DNA of 64,000 nucleotides. Origin: Candidatus Dechloromonas phosphoritropha. Its GTDB lineage: Bacteria > Pseudomonadota > Gammaproteobacteria > Burkholderiales > Rhodocyclaceae. Of this stretch, positions 16,325 to 25,361 are shown piece by piece. The DNA is taken from positions 1,860,001-1,924,000 of the forward strand of contig JADKGN010000004.1 of assembly GCA_016722705.1 (NCBI GenBank), in the 5' to 3' direction. Position 1 is the stretch's first letter. Every line of letters starts with the position of its first letter. Both the position numbers and the translations under genes were made by a program. The notes under the pieces are model-generated. The model did not search any database, was not told the DNA's origin, and was given only the letters and a program-made list of their open reading frames with translations.

Positions 16325-16828
16325 TCAGTCATCGATATTATGAAGTCTCCCGATGATGTCGGCGAGGACCGCAGTCGACCATCCGAACATCAGCATGCCC
16401 GTCATCGCCTCGAAGTTTCCGAAGCCGATCCAGCCTTTGGGAAGAACGATGGCGCTGGCGCCCATGGTCGTGTAGGAGTTGAACGAGTAGTTCATCGCAT
16501 GCGATATGTCCTTGATCAGGTCACTCAAGTAATAGAAGGTGGCCCAGATGGCGACGCCGCCAAAATGCGTTATGAGCAGGATGGCGACCACGCTGATGAT
16601 GACTGCGGTGCGCGCGGACCGGTGCGCTCCGTGCATGACGGGTCGCCCAAAGCGCCTGAAGAAGCGATGCACCATCTCAATGCCGGCGCCGTGAAAAATG
16701 ACGGTCAGGCACATCGGCAGCAGGGCGGCAATGATCTGCTTGCCGTACTTGAAATCCAGAGCGAAAAAAGCCTGTTCAGCGATGTTCATGGCCTCCACGG
16801 ATGTCCTCTCACCGATGAATTCCGGCAT
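16325..16828 (-). CDS. Two-helix ion-channel-like membrane protein
   Basis: The 167-residue protein has hydrophobic segments at about 30-50 (IIAALLPMCLTVIFHGAG), 75-95 (TAVIISVVAILLITHFGGVAIW) and 140-160 (GMLMFGWSTAVLADII). Before the last helix comes SFNSYTTMGAS, which resembles the pore loop of two-helix potassium channels (T-T-x-G) without a full TVGYG filter. Betaproteobacterial proteins of this type are usually labelled two pore domain channel or membrane protein. The start at 16828 (MPEFIGER) is preceded by AAGG; an inner ATG at 16789 is possible. Ion selectivity is not proven. Confidence 0.65.
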   Translation of the reverse strand: MPEFIGERTSVEAMNIAEQAFFALDFKYGKQIIAALLPMCLTVIFHGAGIEMVHRFFRRFGRPVMHGAHRSARTAVIISVVAILLITHFGGVAIWATFYYLSDLIKDISHAMNYSFNSYTTMGASAIVLPKGWIGFGNFEAMTGMLMFGWSTAVLADIIGRLHNIDD

Positions 16829-16964
16829 TGATGCCTTGCGTGCACGCGCTCCCTGGCGCGCAAAATCAAGGATCCCGGCGCGACCATCACGGCGCCACAT
16901 GATTCTCTTCCAAAATTCTTCGCCTTGCTTGATAATTTACGACGTAATTGTTTTGGATCTCCTG

Positions 16965-18041
16965 ATGTCCGTGACTTGTGCCGCGAATTCGTCGGAAGCT
17001 AGAAGCTTCGGCAACGTTGAGGGTGGCTGCCTGCGTGTCCAGCCGATCATGCATATCGCCCGGATGATCGGCGAACTGGGCGCCGACCCGGAACGGGTTT
17101 TTGCCCCTGCCGGTATCTCCGCCGGGCTGTTCGCGAATCCCGAAAACACGATTTCGTTTCCCGCGGTCGGAGACTTGCTCGAGCGCTGCGTGGTGGCGAC
17201 CGGTTGCGCGCACTTCGGCCTGCTGCTGGGTGCCGGCGCCGTCGGCAATCCGTTCGGCCTGCTCAGTGAGGTCATGCAGCACTGCGCCGACGTCGGGACG
17301 GCGATTGCCCATATTCATCAGCAATTTCATCTGCATGACCGCGGCGCGCTGGTTACCCGGACGGTCGCCGGCAGGGAAGCGTCGCTCGGCTACGCCTTGT
17401 TCGATACAGCGGTTCCCGGAGCCGACCAGATCTATGACGTGGCCATCGCCGTCGGCGTGGCGCTGATGCGCCAGTTGTGCGGTCCGCAGTGGAATCCGCG
17501 GAAAGTTCTGCTGCCGCGCCACCGGCCGCGCGATGTGCGCCCGTACGAAGAGGTCTTGGGCTGTTCGCCGGACTTCGCCGCCGATCGCGCCGTGCTGATC
17601 TTTCCCGCCGGAAACCTCAGGCGGCGGATTGCCGGCGCTGATCACGAAATGTATGCCTTGCTCTCGGAACGACTGAAGACGGTCGACAGGCAGAGCGATC
17701 TGGATTTTGCCGACCAGGTTCGCCGCGTCGTCCGCGGCCTGGTGGCGGTTCGCCGCTGCACGCTCGACGAGGTCGCTGCCATGTTCGCGATGAATCGTCG
17801 ACGCATCAACCGCAAACTCGAGCGCCAGGGAACGACTTACCACCAGATTTCCCAGGAGGAGTCGTGTGCCCTGGCCGAGCGCCTGATGCTCGATACCGAT
17901 ATGACGCTGGGCGAGATTGCGTCGGTGCTCGACTATGCCGAGGCTGGCGTATTCACCCGCGCTTTTCGCGGCTGGCGCGGCGTGGTGCCCAGCGAGTGGC
18001 GCCGGACGCATGCCCGGAATACCGGCCGCGCAAGCAGTTGA
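16965..18041 (+). CDS. AraC-family transcriptional regulator
   Basis: The 358-residue protein has the arabinose-binding-like N-terminal domain of the OruR/GadX-type branch (about 25-215, for example GCAHFGLLLGAGAVGNPFGLLSEVM) and a C-terminal AraC double HTH at about 250-345: CTLDEVAAMFAMNRRRINRKLERQGTTYHQI and MTLGEIASVLDYAEAGVFTRAFRGWRGVVPSEWRR. It probably senses a small hydrophobic ligand. It is divergent from the channel-like gene, whose start is 137 bases away, so it may control that minus-strand envelope group. The ATG at 16965 was chosen because upstream sequence overlaps the divergent gene and is not conserved in type. Confidence 0.88.
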   Translation: MSVTCAANSSEARSFGNVEGGCLRVQPIMHIARMIGELGADPERVFAPAGISAGLFANPENTISFPAVGDLLERCVVATGCAHFGLLLGAGAVGNPFGLLSEVMQHCADVGTAIAHIHQQFHLHDRGALVTRTVAGREASLGYALFDTAVPGADQIYDVAIAVGVALMRQLCGPQWNPRKVLLPRHRPRDVRPYEEVLGCSPDFAADRAVLIFPAGNLRRRIAGADHEMYALLSERLKTVDRQSDLDFADQVRRVVRGLVAVRRCTLDEVAAMFAMNRRRINRKLERQGTTYHQISQEESCALAERLMLDTDMTLGEIASVLDYAEAGVFTRAFRGWRGVVPSEWRRTHARNTGRASS

Positions 18042-18102
18042 CCGCAACCGTTACGCCGCGGTGTCGCGATATGTCAAGCAAATGTGATGCTTGATACCCT
18101 AG

Positions 18103-19641
18103 CAGCCTGTCGGGCTTGAGTTCGACCGATGGCGCGATTTCATAATCCGGGACGAATTGACACCTTTTGGGGCGAAATCGGGTTGTTTTTTCATGGAATT
18201 GCAATGCTCCTGTTCTATTTTCTCACTGCGGACGCAATACGGCCATGCGCTTCAAATTCCACGCGAGGCAAACCAGCGTCCATTCGTTCTTGACGTTAGA
18301 AAGACCGCGGAGCAGAAACTGGCGCAAGCCCATCACCGACTTGATGATGCCGAACACCGGGTCAACCGTCTGTTTGCGTAGCGCATAGGCGGCACGCCCC
18401 GTTCGTGTCTTGAGCGTGTGTTTCATGATCTCGACCGGCGAGGCGTCGCCCGCCAGCAGCAGCGGCTCGGTAAAACGTTCCCGCCAGTCCGGATGGTGCT
18501 CGTCGCGCTGGACGGCAATCAGCGGCTCACTGTTGGCGGCGAGACACGCCGCGACGTTCTTCGCGCTGTAATAGCCGGTGTCGGCCAGCCAGGTCTTGGG
18601 CTGATTTAGCCCTTCGGGGTTAGCCTGAACTTTCGCCAGCATGGGCTCAACCTGTTCTTTGTCGTTCGTGGCTTGAGTAACATGCGTGGCGAGGATGAGC
18701 ATCGATTCGGTGTCAACGACCGCCTGCGCGTTATAGCACTGCTCAAAGCCGCCACCAGCCACCTTCATGATCCGCGATTCTTCGTCGGTCAGGTTGATCG
18801 GGTCGTTGGCTCGCGGGCCCGGCTCGGGAGGCTCCGGCTCCTTGCCACGGGGCTTCTTGCCCGTCTTTGCTTCCTTGGCCACACGAGCCGACATCTTGGC
18901 CTCGTACTCGGCCTGTTCCCCCGCGAACCGCTCCTGGGCTCGCGCTTCGATCTTGACCTTGGCCGCCGCAATCGCGGCCAAGCGATCTTCCCGGCGGGTG
19001 ATCTCCTCGGGAATGCTGACCCCGTCCGGCACGACCGACTGGTCGGCCGCTGCGGCCAGCGCTAACAGTTCCTGCACTTCGGCCTTCAGATGGGCTTCGA
19101 TCTTCTCGCAATGCCCGTACGACAAGGCGCTGTGCCGGCTAGCATTGGCGTGAATCTTGGTGCCATCCAGGCTTACCGTGCCAAAGCGCGAGAGTTGGTT
19201 CTCTCGGGCCACCTGTAGCACTTGAACAAACGCCGATTCAAATTCCTGGCCAAAGCGCGTCCTGAACGTCGCCAGGGTGTCGTGATCCGGATGCCGGTTG
19301 CAGGCAATGTACCGGAACGCCAGCGAGTCGTACGTTGCCCGTTCGATCTTGCGACTGGAGAACGTGCCCGTGGCGTAACCGTAGATCAGCAACGACAGCA
19401 GCGTCGCCGGAGGGTAGGCCTCACTGCCTCTGCCCGCATAGGCCCGCTCCAGCGCCGAGAGGTCCAGCCCTTCGACCACATCCACAACGTACCGTGCCAA
19501 GTGCGCCTTGGGTAACCAATCCTGCACCGAAGGTGGGAGTAGGTAGTCCGTATCTCGATCTATCGGTTGAAAGGCCATTACCGTGCCCGTTGAAATAGTG
19601 GATATGATCATATCATATTTCTGGTTAAGTCCGACAGGCTG
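18103..19641 (-). mobile_element. IS1182-family insertion sequence, 1539 bp
   Basis: CAGCCTGTCGGGCTT at the left and CAGCCTGTCGGACTT (complement strand) at the right are near-perfect terminal repeats. Both are flanked by the palindromic tetramer CTAG (18099-18102 and 19642-19645), a plausible target duplication. The element holds one intact transposase. It ends 46 bases before the start codon of the outer-membrane protein gene. Confidence 0.88.
18223..19578 (-). CDS. IS1182-family DDE transposase
   Basis: The 451-residue transposase starts MAFQPIDRDTDYLLPPSVQDWLP, typical of IS1182, followed by the N-terminal DUF772 region (PPATLLSLLIYGYATGTFSSRKIER) and the RNase H-like core: VSLDGTKIHANASRHSA with the first Asp, then WLADTGYYSAKN with the second, and the C-terminal RTGRAAYALRKQTVDPVFGIIKSVMGLRQF with the catalytic Glu region replaced in the usual DPVFG context. 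A Lys/Glu-rich insert lies between about 165 and 245. No frameshift is visible, so this copy may be mobile. An upstream start at 19611 is less likely. Confidence 0.93.
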   Translation of the reverse strand: MAFQPIDRDTDYLLPPSVQDWLPKAHLARYVVDVVEGLDLSALERAYAGRGSEAYPPATLLSLLIYGYATGTFSSRKIERATYDSLAFRYIACNRHPDHDTLATFRTRFGQEFESAFVQVLQVARENQLSRFGTVSLDGTKIHANASRHSALSYGHCEKIEAHLKAEVQELLALAAAADQSVVPDGVSIPEEITRREDRLAAIAAAKVKIEARAQERFAGEQAEYEAKMSARVAKEAKTGKKPRGKEPEPPEPGPRANDPINLTDEESRIMKVAGGGFEQCYNAQAVVDTESMLILATHVTQATNDKEQVEPMLAKVQANPEGLNQPKTWLADTGYYSAKNVAACLAANSEPLIAVQRDEHHPDWRERFTEPLLLAGDASPVEIMKHTLKTRTGRAAYALRKQTVDPVFGIIKSVMGLRQFLLRGLSNVKNEWTLVCLAWNLKRMAVLRPQ

Positions 19642-19687
19642 CTAGAATGCGGTTTGACGTCACTTCAACGCAGGAGAGGGCATCGCC

Positions 19688-20506
19688 ATGGGTTTGCCAG
19701 ATCGTTATTTCGGGCTGATCGCCGCCGTTGCCGTTCTTGGCGCCACGATTAGCGCCTCCGCGCAGGCCGAACTGAGCGCCGAGGAACTGGCGAAGATCGC
19801 CCAGAACCCGGTCGGCGCGCTGATCAGTGTGCCATTCCAGAACAACACCAATCTCAACGTCGGGCCCGGGAAGGGCACGCAGAACATCCTCAACATCCAG
19901 CCGGTGATCCCGATTTCGGTCAATGACGACTGGAACGTCATCACGCGGACGATCCTGCCGGTGATTTCGCAGCCGGCGCTTTACCCTGACGACGATCGGG
20001 CCAACGGCATCGGCGACCTGCAGTTTTCCGCGATGCTGTCGCCAGCCAAACCGGGTGCCTGGATATGGGGCGCGGGTACGATCCTGCAGGCGCCGACCAA
20101 CACCAATGGCCTTGGCAACGACAATTGGGGCTTAGGTCCACAGGCGGTCGTGCTCCACCTCGAGAAGGGTGATCCCTGGGTGTACGGCGTTCTCGTCAAC
20201 AACATCTGGTCGCTCTCCGACAGCCAGCAGGGCGGCTCCTACAACAATGGCCTGATCCAGATCTTCGCGAACTACAACTTCCCAGGGGGCTTCTACCTGA
20301 CCAGCGCGCCGGTCATCACCGCCAACTGGAAGGCGGACAGTGACCAGCGGTGGACGGTGCCGCTCGGTGGCGGGGTCGGCAAGATTTTCCATATTGGCAA
20401 GTTACCGGTGAATAGCCAGTTGTCCGCCTACTACAACGTCGTCAAACCGGACGACGCGGCAAACTGGCAGATCCGTTTTCAGGTGCAGTTCATGTTCCCC
20501 AAGTAA
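19688..20506 (+). CDS. Outer-membrane beta-barrel-like transporter (neuromedin U-type)
   Basis: The 272-residue protein has a signal peptide (about 1-28, ending SASAQAE) and then a beta-rich sequence of alternating strands with aromatic residues: ALISVPFQNNTNLNVGPGKGTQNILNIQPVIPISVNDDWNVITRTILPVISQP, and a C-terminal strand IRFQVQFMFPK. Such proteins are commonly annotated as transporter or neuromedin U; in the family no substrate is established. The RBS GGAGAGG precedes the ATG. The IS1182 element ends just upstream, so the native promoter has probably been displaced and expression may now depend on the IS end. Confidence 0.75.
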   Translation: MGLPDRYFGLIAAVAVLGATISASAQAELSAEELAKIAQNPVGALISVPFQNNTNLNVGPGKGTQNILNIQPVIPISVNDDWNVITRTILPVISQPALYPDDDRANGIGDLQFSAMLSPAKPGAWIWGAGTILQAPTNTNGLGNDNWGLGPQAVVLHLEKGDPWVYGVLVNNIWSLSDSQQGGSYNNGLIQIFANYNFPGGFYLTSAPVITANWKADSDQRWTVPLGGGVGKIFHIGKLPVNSQLSAYYNVVKPDDAANWQIRFQVQFMFPK

Positions 20507-20569
20507 GCTGACCGTGCCCGGAGGCGGCGAAAGATTCCGCATCGGGCGCATTGGTCGGGCCGGCGCGGT

Positions 20570-22264
20570 TCACGCCGCCTGCTCGACGCGCTGGACCTGG
20601 CTGGCGATGCCCATGCGGTTGATGCCGCTGACCAGCGCCTTGATCGATGCGGTGACAATGTTGCCGTCGATGCCGACACCGTAGAAATCGCCATTACCGC
20701 TGCCGGCAATCTCCATGAAGGCACAGGCTTGGGCATTTCCATCGTCGCTGCCCGGCAGCAGCGAGCGCTCTTCGTAGCCGCGGACCTGGACCCTGATACC
20801 GGCGCTCTGGAAGGCGTGGACTGCGGCATTGATCGGGCCGTTTCCTTCACCGCTGAGGATGTGCGGCGCGCCTTCGATATCGACGCTGAGGCGGATGCCC
20901 TGGACGCTGCCGTGCTCATAGAGGTGGTGCCCACGGTAAGCGATCGGGGCGGCGTTATCGAGGTAGGTTCGCGCGAAGAGGTCCCAGATGTCGTCAGCGC
21001 TCACTTCGCCGCCAAGTTCCTCGGCGTGGCGCTGGACGACCCCCGAGAATTCGACCTGGAGGCGGCGCGGCATGACGATGCCGTTCTCGGTTTCCATGAG
21101 GTAGGCGATACCGCCCTTGCCCGACTGGCTGTTGACGCGGATCACGGAGTCGTAGCTGCGCCCGACGTCGGCCGGATCTATAGGCAGGTAGGGCACGTTC
21201 CACGGCTGTTCCGCCTCCTGAGCGGAGAACCCCTTCTTGATGGCGTCCTGGTGGGAGCCGGAGAAGGCCGTGAATACGAGATCACCGACGTAGGGGTGAC
21301 GCGGGTGGATCGGCAACTGGGTGCAGTGCTCGAAGCTGCGGGCGACGGCGTTGATGTCGGAAAAGTCGAGGCCGGGATGGACGCCCTGCGTGTACATGTT
21401 GAGGGCGAGGGTGACGAGATCGACGTTGCCGGTGCGCTCGCCGTTGCCGAAGAGACAGCCCTCGACGCGGTCGGCACCGGCCATGAGGCCGAGTTCGGCA
21501 GCGGCGACGGCGGTGCCGCGGTCGTTGTGCGGGTGAAGGCTGATGATGACGCTGTCGCGGCGGGCGAGGTTCTTGTGCATCCACTCGATCTGGTCGGCGT
21601 AGATGTTGGGCGTCGCGATCTCGACCGTGGTCGGGAGGTTGAGGATGACCTTGCGCTCGGGCGTCGCGCCCCAGGCTTCGGTCACCGCGTCGCAGACTTC
21701 CTTGGCGAAATCGAGTTCGGTGGCGGTGAAGAGTTCCGGGCTGTATTCGAGCGTGATCTCGGTTTCCGGCATTCCGGCGGCAAACTCCCTGATGAGCCTG
21801 ACGGCGTCGACCGCCATGCTCACGACCTCGGTCTTGCTCATGCCGAAGACGTGGTCGCGGAAAGTCTTCGAGGTGGCGTTATAGACGTGGACGATGGCCT
21901 TTCGCGCGCCCCGGATCGATTCCATCGTGCGCCGGATGAGATGTTCGCGTGCCTGGGTCAGCACCTCGATACTGACGTCGGCGGGGATGTGGCCACCTTC
22001 GATGAGGCCGCGCACGAAGTCGAATTCGGTCTGCGACGCCGACGGGAAGGCGACCTCGATTTCCTTGAAGCCGATGGCGCAGAGCGTCCGGAACATGCGC
22101 ATCTTCTTCTCGCCATTCATCGGTTCGAAAAGTGCCTGGTTACCGTCGCGCAGATCGGTGCTCATCCACAGTGGTGGCCGGGTGATGGTCTGGCCAGGCC
22201 AGTTGCGGTCGACGAGGCGGACTGGGGCAAAAGCGTGGTATTTGGTGCTTGGGTTGTGCAACAT
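20570..22264 (-). CDS. leuA: 2-isopropylmalate synthase
   Basis: LeuA condenses acetyl-CoA with 2-oxoisovalerate, the first committed step of leucine synthesis. The 564 residues place it in the long LeuA type 2 group. The TIM-barrel domain shows STDLRDGNQALFEPM near 35-49 (metal and substrate binding), HPHNDRGTAVAAAELG near 240 and the flexible GNGERTGNVDLVTLALN. A linker follows, and then the C-terminal leucine-binding regulatory domain (about 430-564) with GNGPINAAVHAFQSAG and YGVGIDGNIVTASIKALVSGINR. The enzyme is complete. Feedback inhibition by leucine is known for the family. The upstream 325-bp gap holds a palindromic CCAGAA motif. Confidence 0.97.
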   Translation of the reverse strand: MLHNPSTKYHAFAPVRLVDRNWPGQTITRPPLWMSTDLRDGNQALFEPMNGEKKMRMFRTLCAIGFKEIEVAFPSASQTEFDFVRGLIEGGHIPADVSIEVLTQAREHLIRRTMESIRGARKAIVHVYNATSKTFRDHVFGMSKTEVVSMAVDAVRLIREFAAGMPETEITLEYSPELFTATELDFAKEVCDAVTEAWGATPERKVILNLPTTVEIATPNIYADQIEWMHKNLARRDSVIISLHPHNDRGTAVAAAELGLMAGADRVEGCLFGNGERTGNVDLVTLALNMYTQGVHPGLDFSDINAVARSFEHCTQLPIHPRHPYVGDLVFTAFSGSHQDAIKKGFSAQEAEQPWNVPYLPIDPADVGRSYDSVIRVNSQSGKGGIAYLMETENGIVMPRRLQVEFSGVVQRHAEELGGEVSADDIWDLFARTYLDNAAPIAYRGHHLYEHGSVQGIRLSVDIEGAPHILSGEGNGPINAAVHAFQSAGIRVQVRGYEERSLLPGSDDGNAQACAFMEIAGSGNGDFYGVGIDGNIVTASIKALVSGINRMGIASQVQRVEQAA

Positions 22265-22590
22265 GGTGCCGCTCCTGGAAACAGTATTGGTGAACGAGAT
22301 TTTAGGGAAATGGCGCTGGCAGGTGCTTGCGTTGTTCGATCAATAATCGAGGAAATAAGCAATTAAATTGCGCAAATAGTAGGTTTATAAAAATTCTGGT
22401 CCAGAAATTGATTTCTGGTTGAGATATCCGGCACCCAGGCGGTGCCGTGTCCCCGGCAATTGCGCAATGCAGTCAATACAAATATGATTCTTCCGGGGAA
22501 CTCGAAACTGACTGGATCTCACTCACGCGCCTTGTTCTCAGAGCCGCATGAAGGGTCTTGACTGACACGCCGCAACGAGGGTACGGAGAA
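22265..22590. other. 326-bp divergent intergenic region with overlapping palindromes
   Basis: This stretch separates leuA from the divergent exchanger gene. It holds no gene but contains two overlapping inverted repeats, TTCTGGTCCAGAA (22394-22406) and CCAGAAATTGATTTCTGG (22401-22418), which share the middle half-site. This three-half-site arrangement resembles a regulator operator. The surrounding sequence is AT-rich, as expected for promoters. Confidence 0.55.
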
Positions 22591-23652
22591 ATGAAAGAGC
22601 TCGGAATACCAGCCCTTCTGCTGGTTTTCGTCGGCGCGGGCATAGCAATATGGGTTGCCGGCGTCTGGCTGGCGAAGGCCACCGACGTTATTGATGATCG
22701 CTTTGGCCTCGGCCAGACCATAGGGGGAATGCTCCTTCTGTCGGTTACCGGGGGTCTTCCCGAACTCGCCATCACGGTGAGTGCCGTGACAAGCGGTCAT
22801 CTCGGCATTGCGGCAGGCAATCTGATTGGCGGAGTCGCTGTCCAGACGCTCGTCCTCGTCATTGCCGACCGCTTCGTTCACGGTTCTTCGTTGCCCCTTT
22901 CGACCGTCGCAGCCTCGCTCATGCCGGCGCTTGAGGGGGTGCTGGTCATCATCGTAATCGCGATAACCGTGATGAGCGGCCTCCTTCCTGCTTCCGCTGC
23001 CGTGGGTCCGCTGGGAGCGGGCAGCATAGCCATATTCGTCGCCTGGCTAGTCGGCATGCTTGTGCTGGGACGCTGTCGCGACAGGAAGGACCTGAATCTG
23101 GTCATCCCTGCCGATAGCTCCGCCGCGTCCGCGGCCACAGGCGGGAATCTCCACGACAAGGGCGACGGCCTGAGCGGCGCGAGCACTGCCAAGTCAGTCA
23201 CGATCTTCGTAGGAGCGTCAATGGTTACGCTCGTGGCCGGTGTCTTGCTCGAGCAGAGCGGCGGTCGCCTTGCCGACCTCATGGGCATCAATGGCGTGTT
23301 GTTCGGCGCGACGTTTCTGGCGCTGGCCTCGGCCTTGCCCGAAATAAGTACGGCGATTACCGCTGTGCGGATGAAGAGCTACACACTGGTCTTTGGCGAC
23401 ATCTTCGGCGGCAACGCCTTTCAGCTCATCCTGTTCGTGCTCGCCGACCTGTTGGCGGGGCAACCGGTTCTGACGCACGAGGGACGTGCCAATGCGTGGA
23501 TCGGCATGATCGGGTTGGGAATGACGGCAATCTACGTCTTCGGCATCATGCTGCGAATGCCCCGGCGATACTTGGGTCTGGGGGCGGACTCGTGGGCAGC
23601 GTTGCTTTTCTATGGTCTGGGAATCTGGGGGTTCTTGGTGGTGTCAGGCTGA
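22591..23652 (+). CDS. Sodium/calcium exchanger-like membrane protein
   Basis: The 353-residue integral membrane protein has two homologous halves of the CaCA exchanger family. The first alpha repeat contains GQTIGGMLLLSVTGGLPELAITVSAVTSGHLGIAAGNLIGG (about 40-80) and the second GVLFGATFLALASALPEISTAITAVRMKSYTLVFGDIFGGNAFQ (about 235-280). The ALPE and GLPE turns hold the glutamates used for cation binding. Around ten membrane helices can be drawn, with a hydrophilic loop at about 160-200. It probably exchanges Na+ or H+ for Ca2+ or another cation. GGAG precedes the ATG at 22591; a longer reading from 22558 is less likely. Confidence 0.85.
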   Translation: MKELGIPALLLVFVGAGIAIWVAGVWLAKATDVIDDRFGLGQTIGGMLLLSVTGGLPELAITVSAVTSGHLGIAAGNLIGGVAVQTLVLVIADRFVHGSSLPLSTVAASLMPALEGVLVIIVIAITVMSGLLPASAAVGPLGAGSIAIFVAWLVGMLVLGRCRDRKDLNLVIPADSSAASAATGGNLHDKGDGLSGASTAKSVTIFVGASMVTLVAGVLLEQSGGRLADLMGINGVLFGATFLALASALPEISTAITAVRMKSYTLVFGDIFGGNAFQLILFVLADLLAGQPVLTHEGRANAWIGMIGLGMTAIYVFGIMLRMPRRYLGLGADSWAALLFYGLGIWGFLVVSG

Positions 23653-23799
23653 ACTGGCTCTGGCTGGCGACGGTCGGGGAGTCGCTCTGGTTCGCGCTGG
23701 CGGGAACAACCATTGGCCAGGAGAGCGGGGGCCAGCGGCATCTCGCCGCAAACCCTTTCCCAAGCCGGAGAGCCCGCGTGGTCGCCACTTCGAGTGCTA

Positions 23800-24712
23800 T
23801 GCCGTCGAGCCCGCCTTCGAGCGCACCCTACTTGGGGATTCAAGTAATTTGCGCCGAAATTTGGCAGCGCGGGGCGGCATTTCCACATTCGGCTCTACCG
23901 GCGCCTGGTTCGGTCAATTCTATCTGCAATAGAATCTTGCCAGCGGCGACCTCAAGATCGCTGCCGGCAGTCCTGGTCTCGGTGCGACCTTCGTCACCCA
24001 CCCGGTCTTCGCGCGGCCGCCGCCGGGTTCACAGTTGGGCATCCAGCTGCTCTACCCCCCAACGCAGGTCATGGAGGTGGTGCTTGGGTCTTCAACAACA
24101 ATCCGAATTCACCAGCCGGCAAGCACCACGACCTCGACAGGGGCTGGCGCGCTGGCAACAGAGGTGCGTTTACTATCGCGCAGATCCACTGGCTTCGAAA
24201 TCAGGGTACGAGAGATGCTGACATGCCAGGTCAATACGGCATTGGCGGCTTCTCGGACGGCAAGCAGTTTCCGACTATCGATGGGACGCCGGCGTTGGAG
24301 AGAAGCAATCGGGGCGTTTATTTAATGGCGTAGCAATAGCTCGCTCCACCAGGCGGTACGGGAAGGGCGCAAGGCCTGACGAACTGGATTAGCGTCGCCT
24401 ATGGCAGCAACGAGAACGTCAATCGTCCACCAATTTTCGCCGCTACGGGCGCGAGGCATCTGGGTCGGCTCGCAAGCTGTCCCGACATCGTGTCGATTGG
24501 CGGGTTCTATGGCAAGCCTAGCAACAGAGTTCAGTCGCCCACGAGCAATACGCAGGGGGTGGAGTTTGCCTACCAGTTCACGGTCAATGGTGCCGCCAAT
24601 TTCGTGGTGGACGCGCAGTATGTCTTCCGGGTGAACGGTGGACCTCGCCGGGGATGGGCGTTCAGGGCGCCCAGATTGATCTCACCCTTTATTGCGCCAC
24701 TTTCAACGTGGT
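23800..24712 (+). pseudogene. OprB-type carbohydrate porin, heavily decayed
   Basis: Fragments of an OprB-like porin lie in different frames. LLGDSSNLRRNLAARGG (near 23830) resembles the N-terminal strand and is followed by GSTGAWFGQFYLQ and a stop. LASGDLKIAAGSPGLGATFV (near 23940) comes next. After a frame change, VFNNNPNSPAGKHHDLDRGW and RGAFTIAQIHWLRNQ with PGQYGIGGFSDGKQFP (24090-24320) end in TAG. Then GLTNWISVAYGSNENVNRPP, VSIGGFYGKPSNRV and the QGVEFAYQFTVNGAANFVVDAQYVF strand (to about 24650), and in a further frame QGAQIDLTLYCATFN. At least three frameshifts and two stops are present. The N-terminal region also seems shortened, since intact OprB is over 400 residues. Confidence 0.7.
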
Positions 24713-24888
24713 GTCCGCAGAATCGGCGTGCCGCATCAGCCGTGTTCCTTACCAAACTCAGTCGGTTCCGCGAAGCCAGGAAGATGGTTGATTATTGTTG
24801 TGCCAATTGATATTTGTGACGTGGGTAGTTGCTCAAAGATTTGTCGTAGCGCAAGATGACTATTGAATGATCCGCTCCGGAGCAATGC

Positions 24889-25359
24889 ATGCAGCTCGAT
24901 CGCTACGACCGACATATTCTTGAAATCCTGCAGCAGGAAGGGCGGATCAGCAACCAGGATCTCGCCGACCGCATCGGCCTGTCACCGTCGCCCTGCCTGC
25001 GCCGGGTGCGCGCGCTCGAGGATTCGGGGCTGGTCACCGGCTACCGCGCGCTGCTGGACGCCCGGAAGCTCGGGTTGTCGCTAATGGCGCTGATCCATAT
25101 CTCGATGGACCAGCACACGCCAGAGCGCTTCGCCAACTTCGAGGCGCGGGTCGCCGAGAATCCCGAAGTGCTGGAATGCCTGCTGATTACCGGGCAGGAC
25201 GCCGACTACCAGCTGAAGGTCGTGGTACGCGACATGGACGCCTACCAGGAACTTCTGCTCAACCGCATCACGCGCATTCCCGGCGTGACCGGCGTGCATT
25301 CGAGCTTCGTGCTGCGGCGGGTGGTCGACAAGACCGCCGTGCCGGTTGCCGCCGGCTAG
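24889..25359 (+). CDS. Lrp/AsnC family transcriptional regulator
   Basis: The 156-residue protein has the Lrp winged HTH at about 4-60 (LDRYDRHILEILQQEGRISNQDLADRIGLSPSPCLRRVRALEDSGLV) and the RAM ligand-binding domain at about 70-145, including ENPEVLECLLITGQDADYQLKVVVRDMDAYQELLL and IPGVTGVHSSFVLRRV. It binds amino acids, forms octamers in the family and controls amino-acid metabolism or transport. GGAG lies before the ATG. It converges on infA with almost no gap. The regulated genes cannot be named from this window. Confidence 0.93.
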   Translation: MQLDRYDRHILEILQQEGRISNQDLADRIGLSPSPCLRRVRALEDSGLVTGYRALLDARKLGLSLMALIHISMDQHTPERFANFEARVAENPEVLECLLITGQDADYQLKVVVRDMDAYQELLLNRITRIPGVTGVHSSFVLRRVVDKTAVPVAAG

Positions 25360-25361
25360 TT

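Noticed and set aside
20729..22366. Long plus-strand frame opposite leuA
   Set aside because: High-GC antisense shadow; leuA on the minus strand has full-length family conservation.
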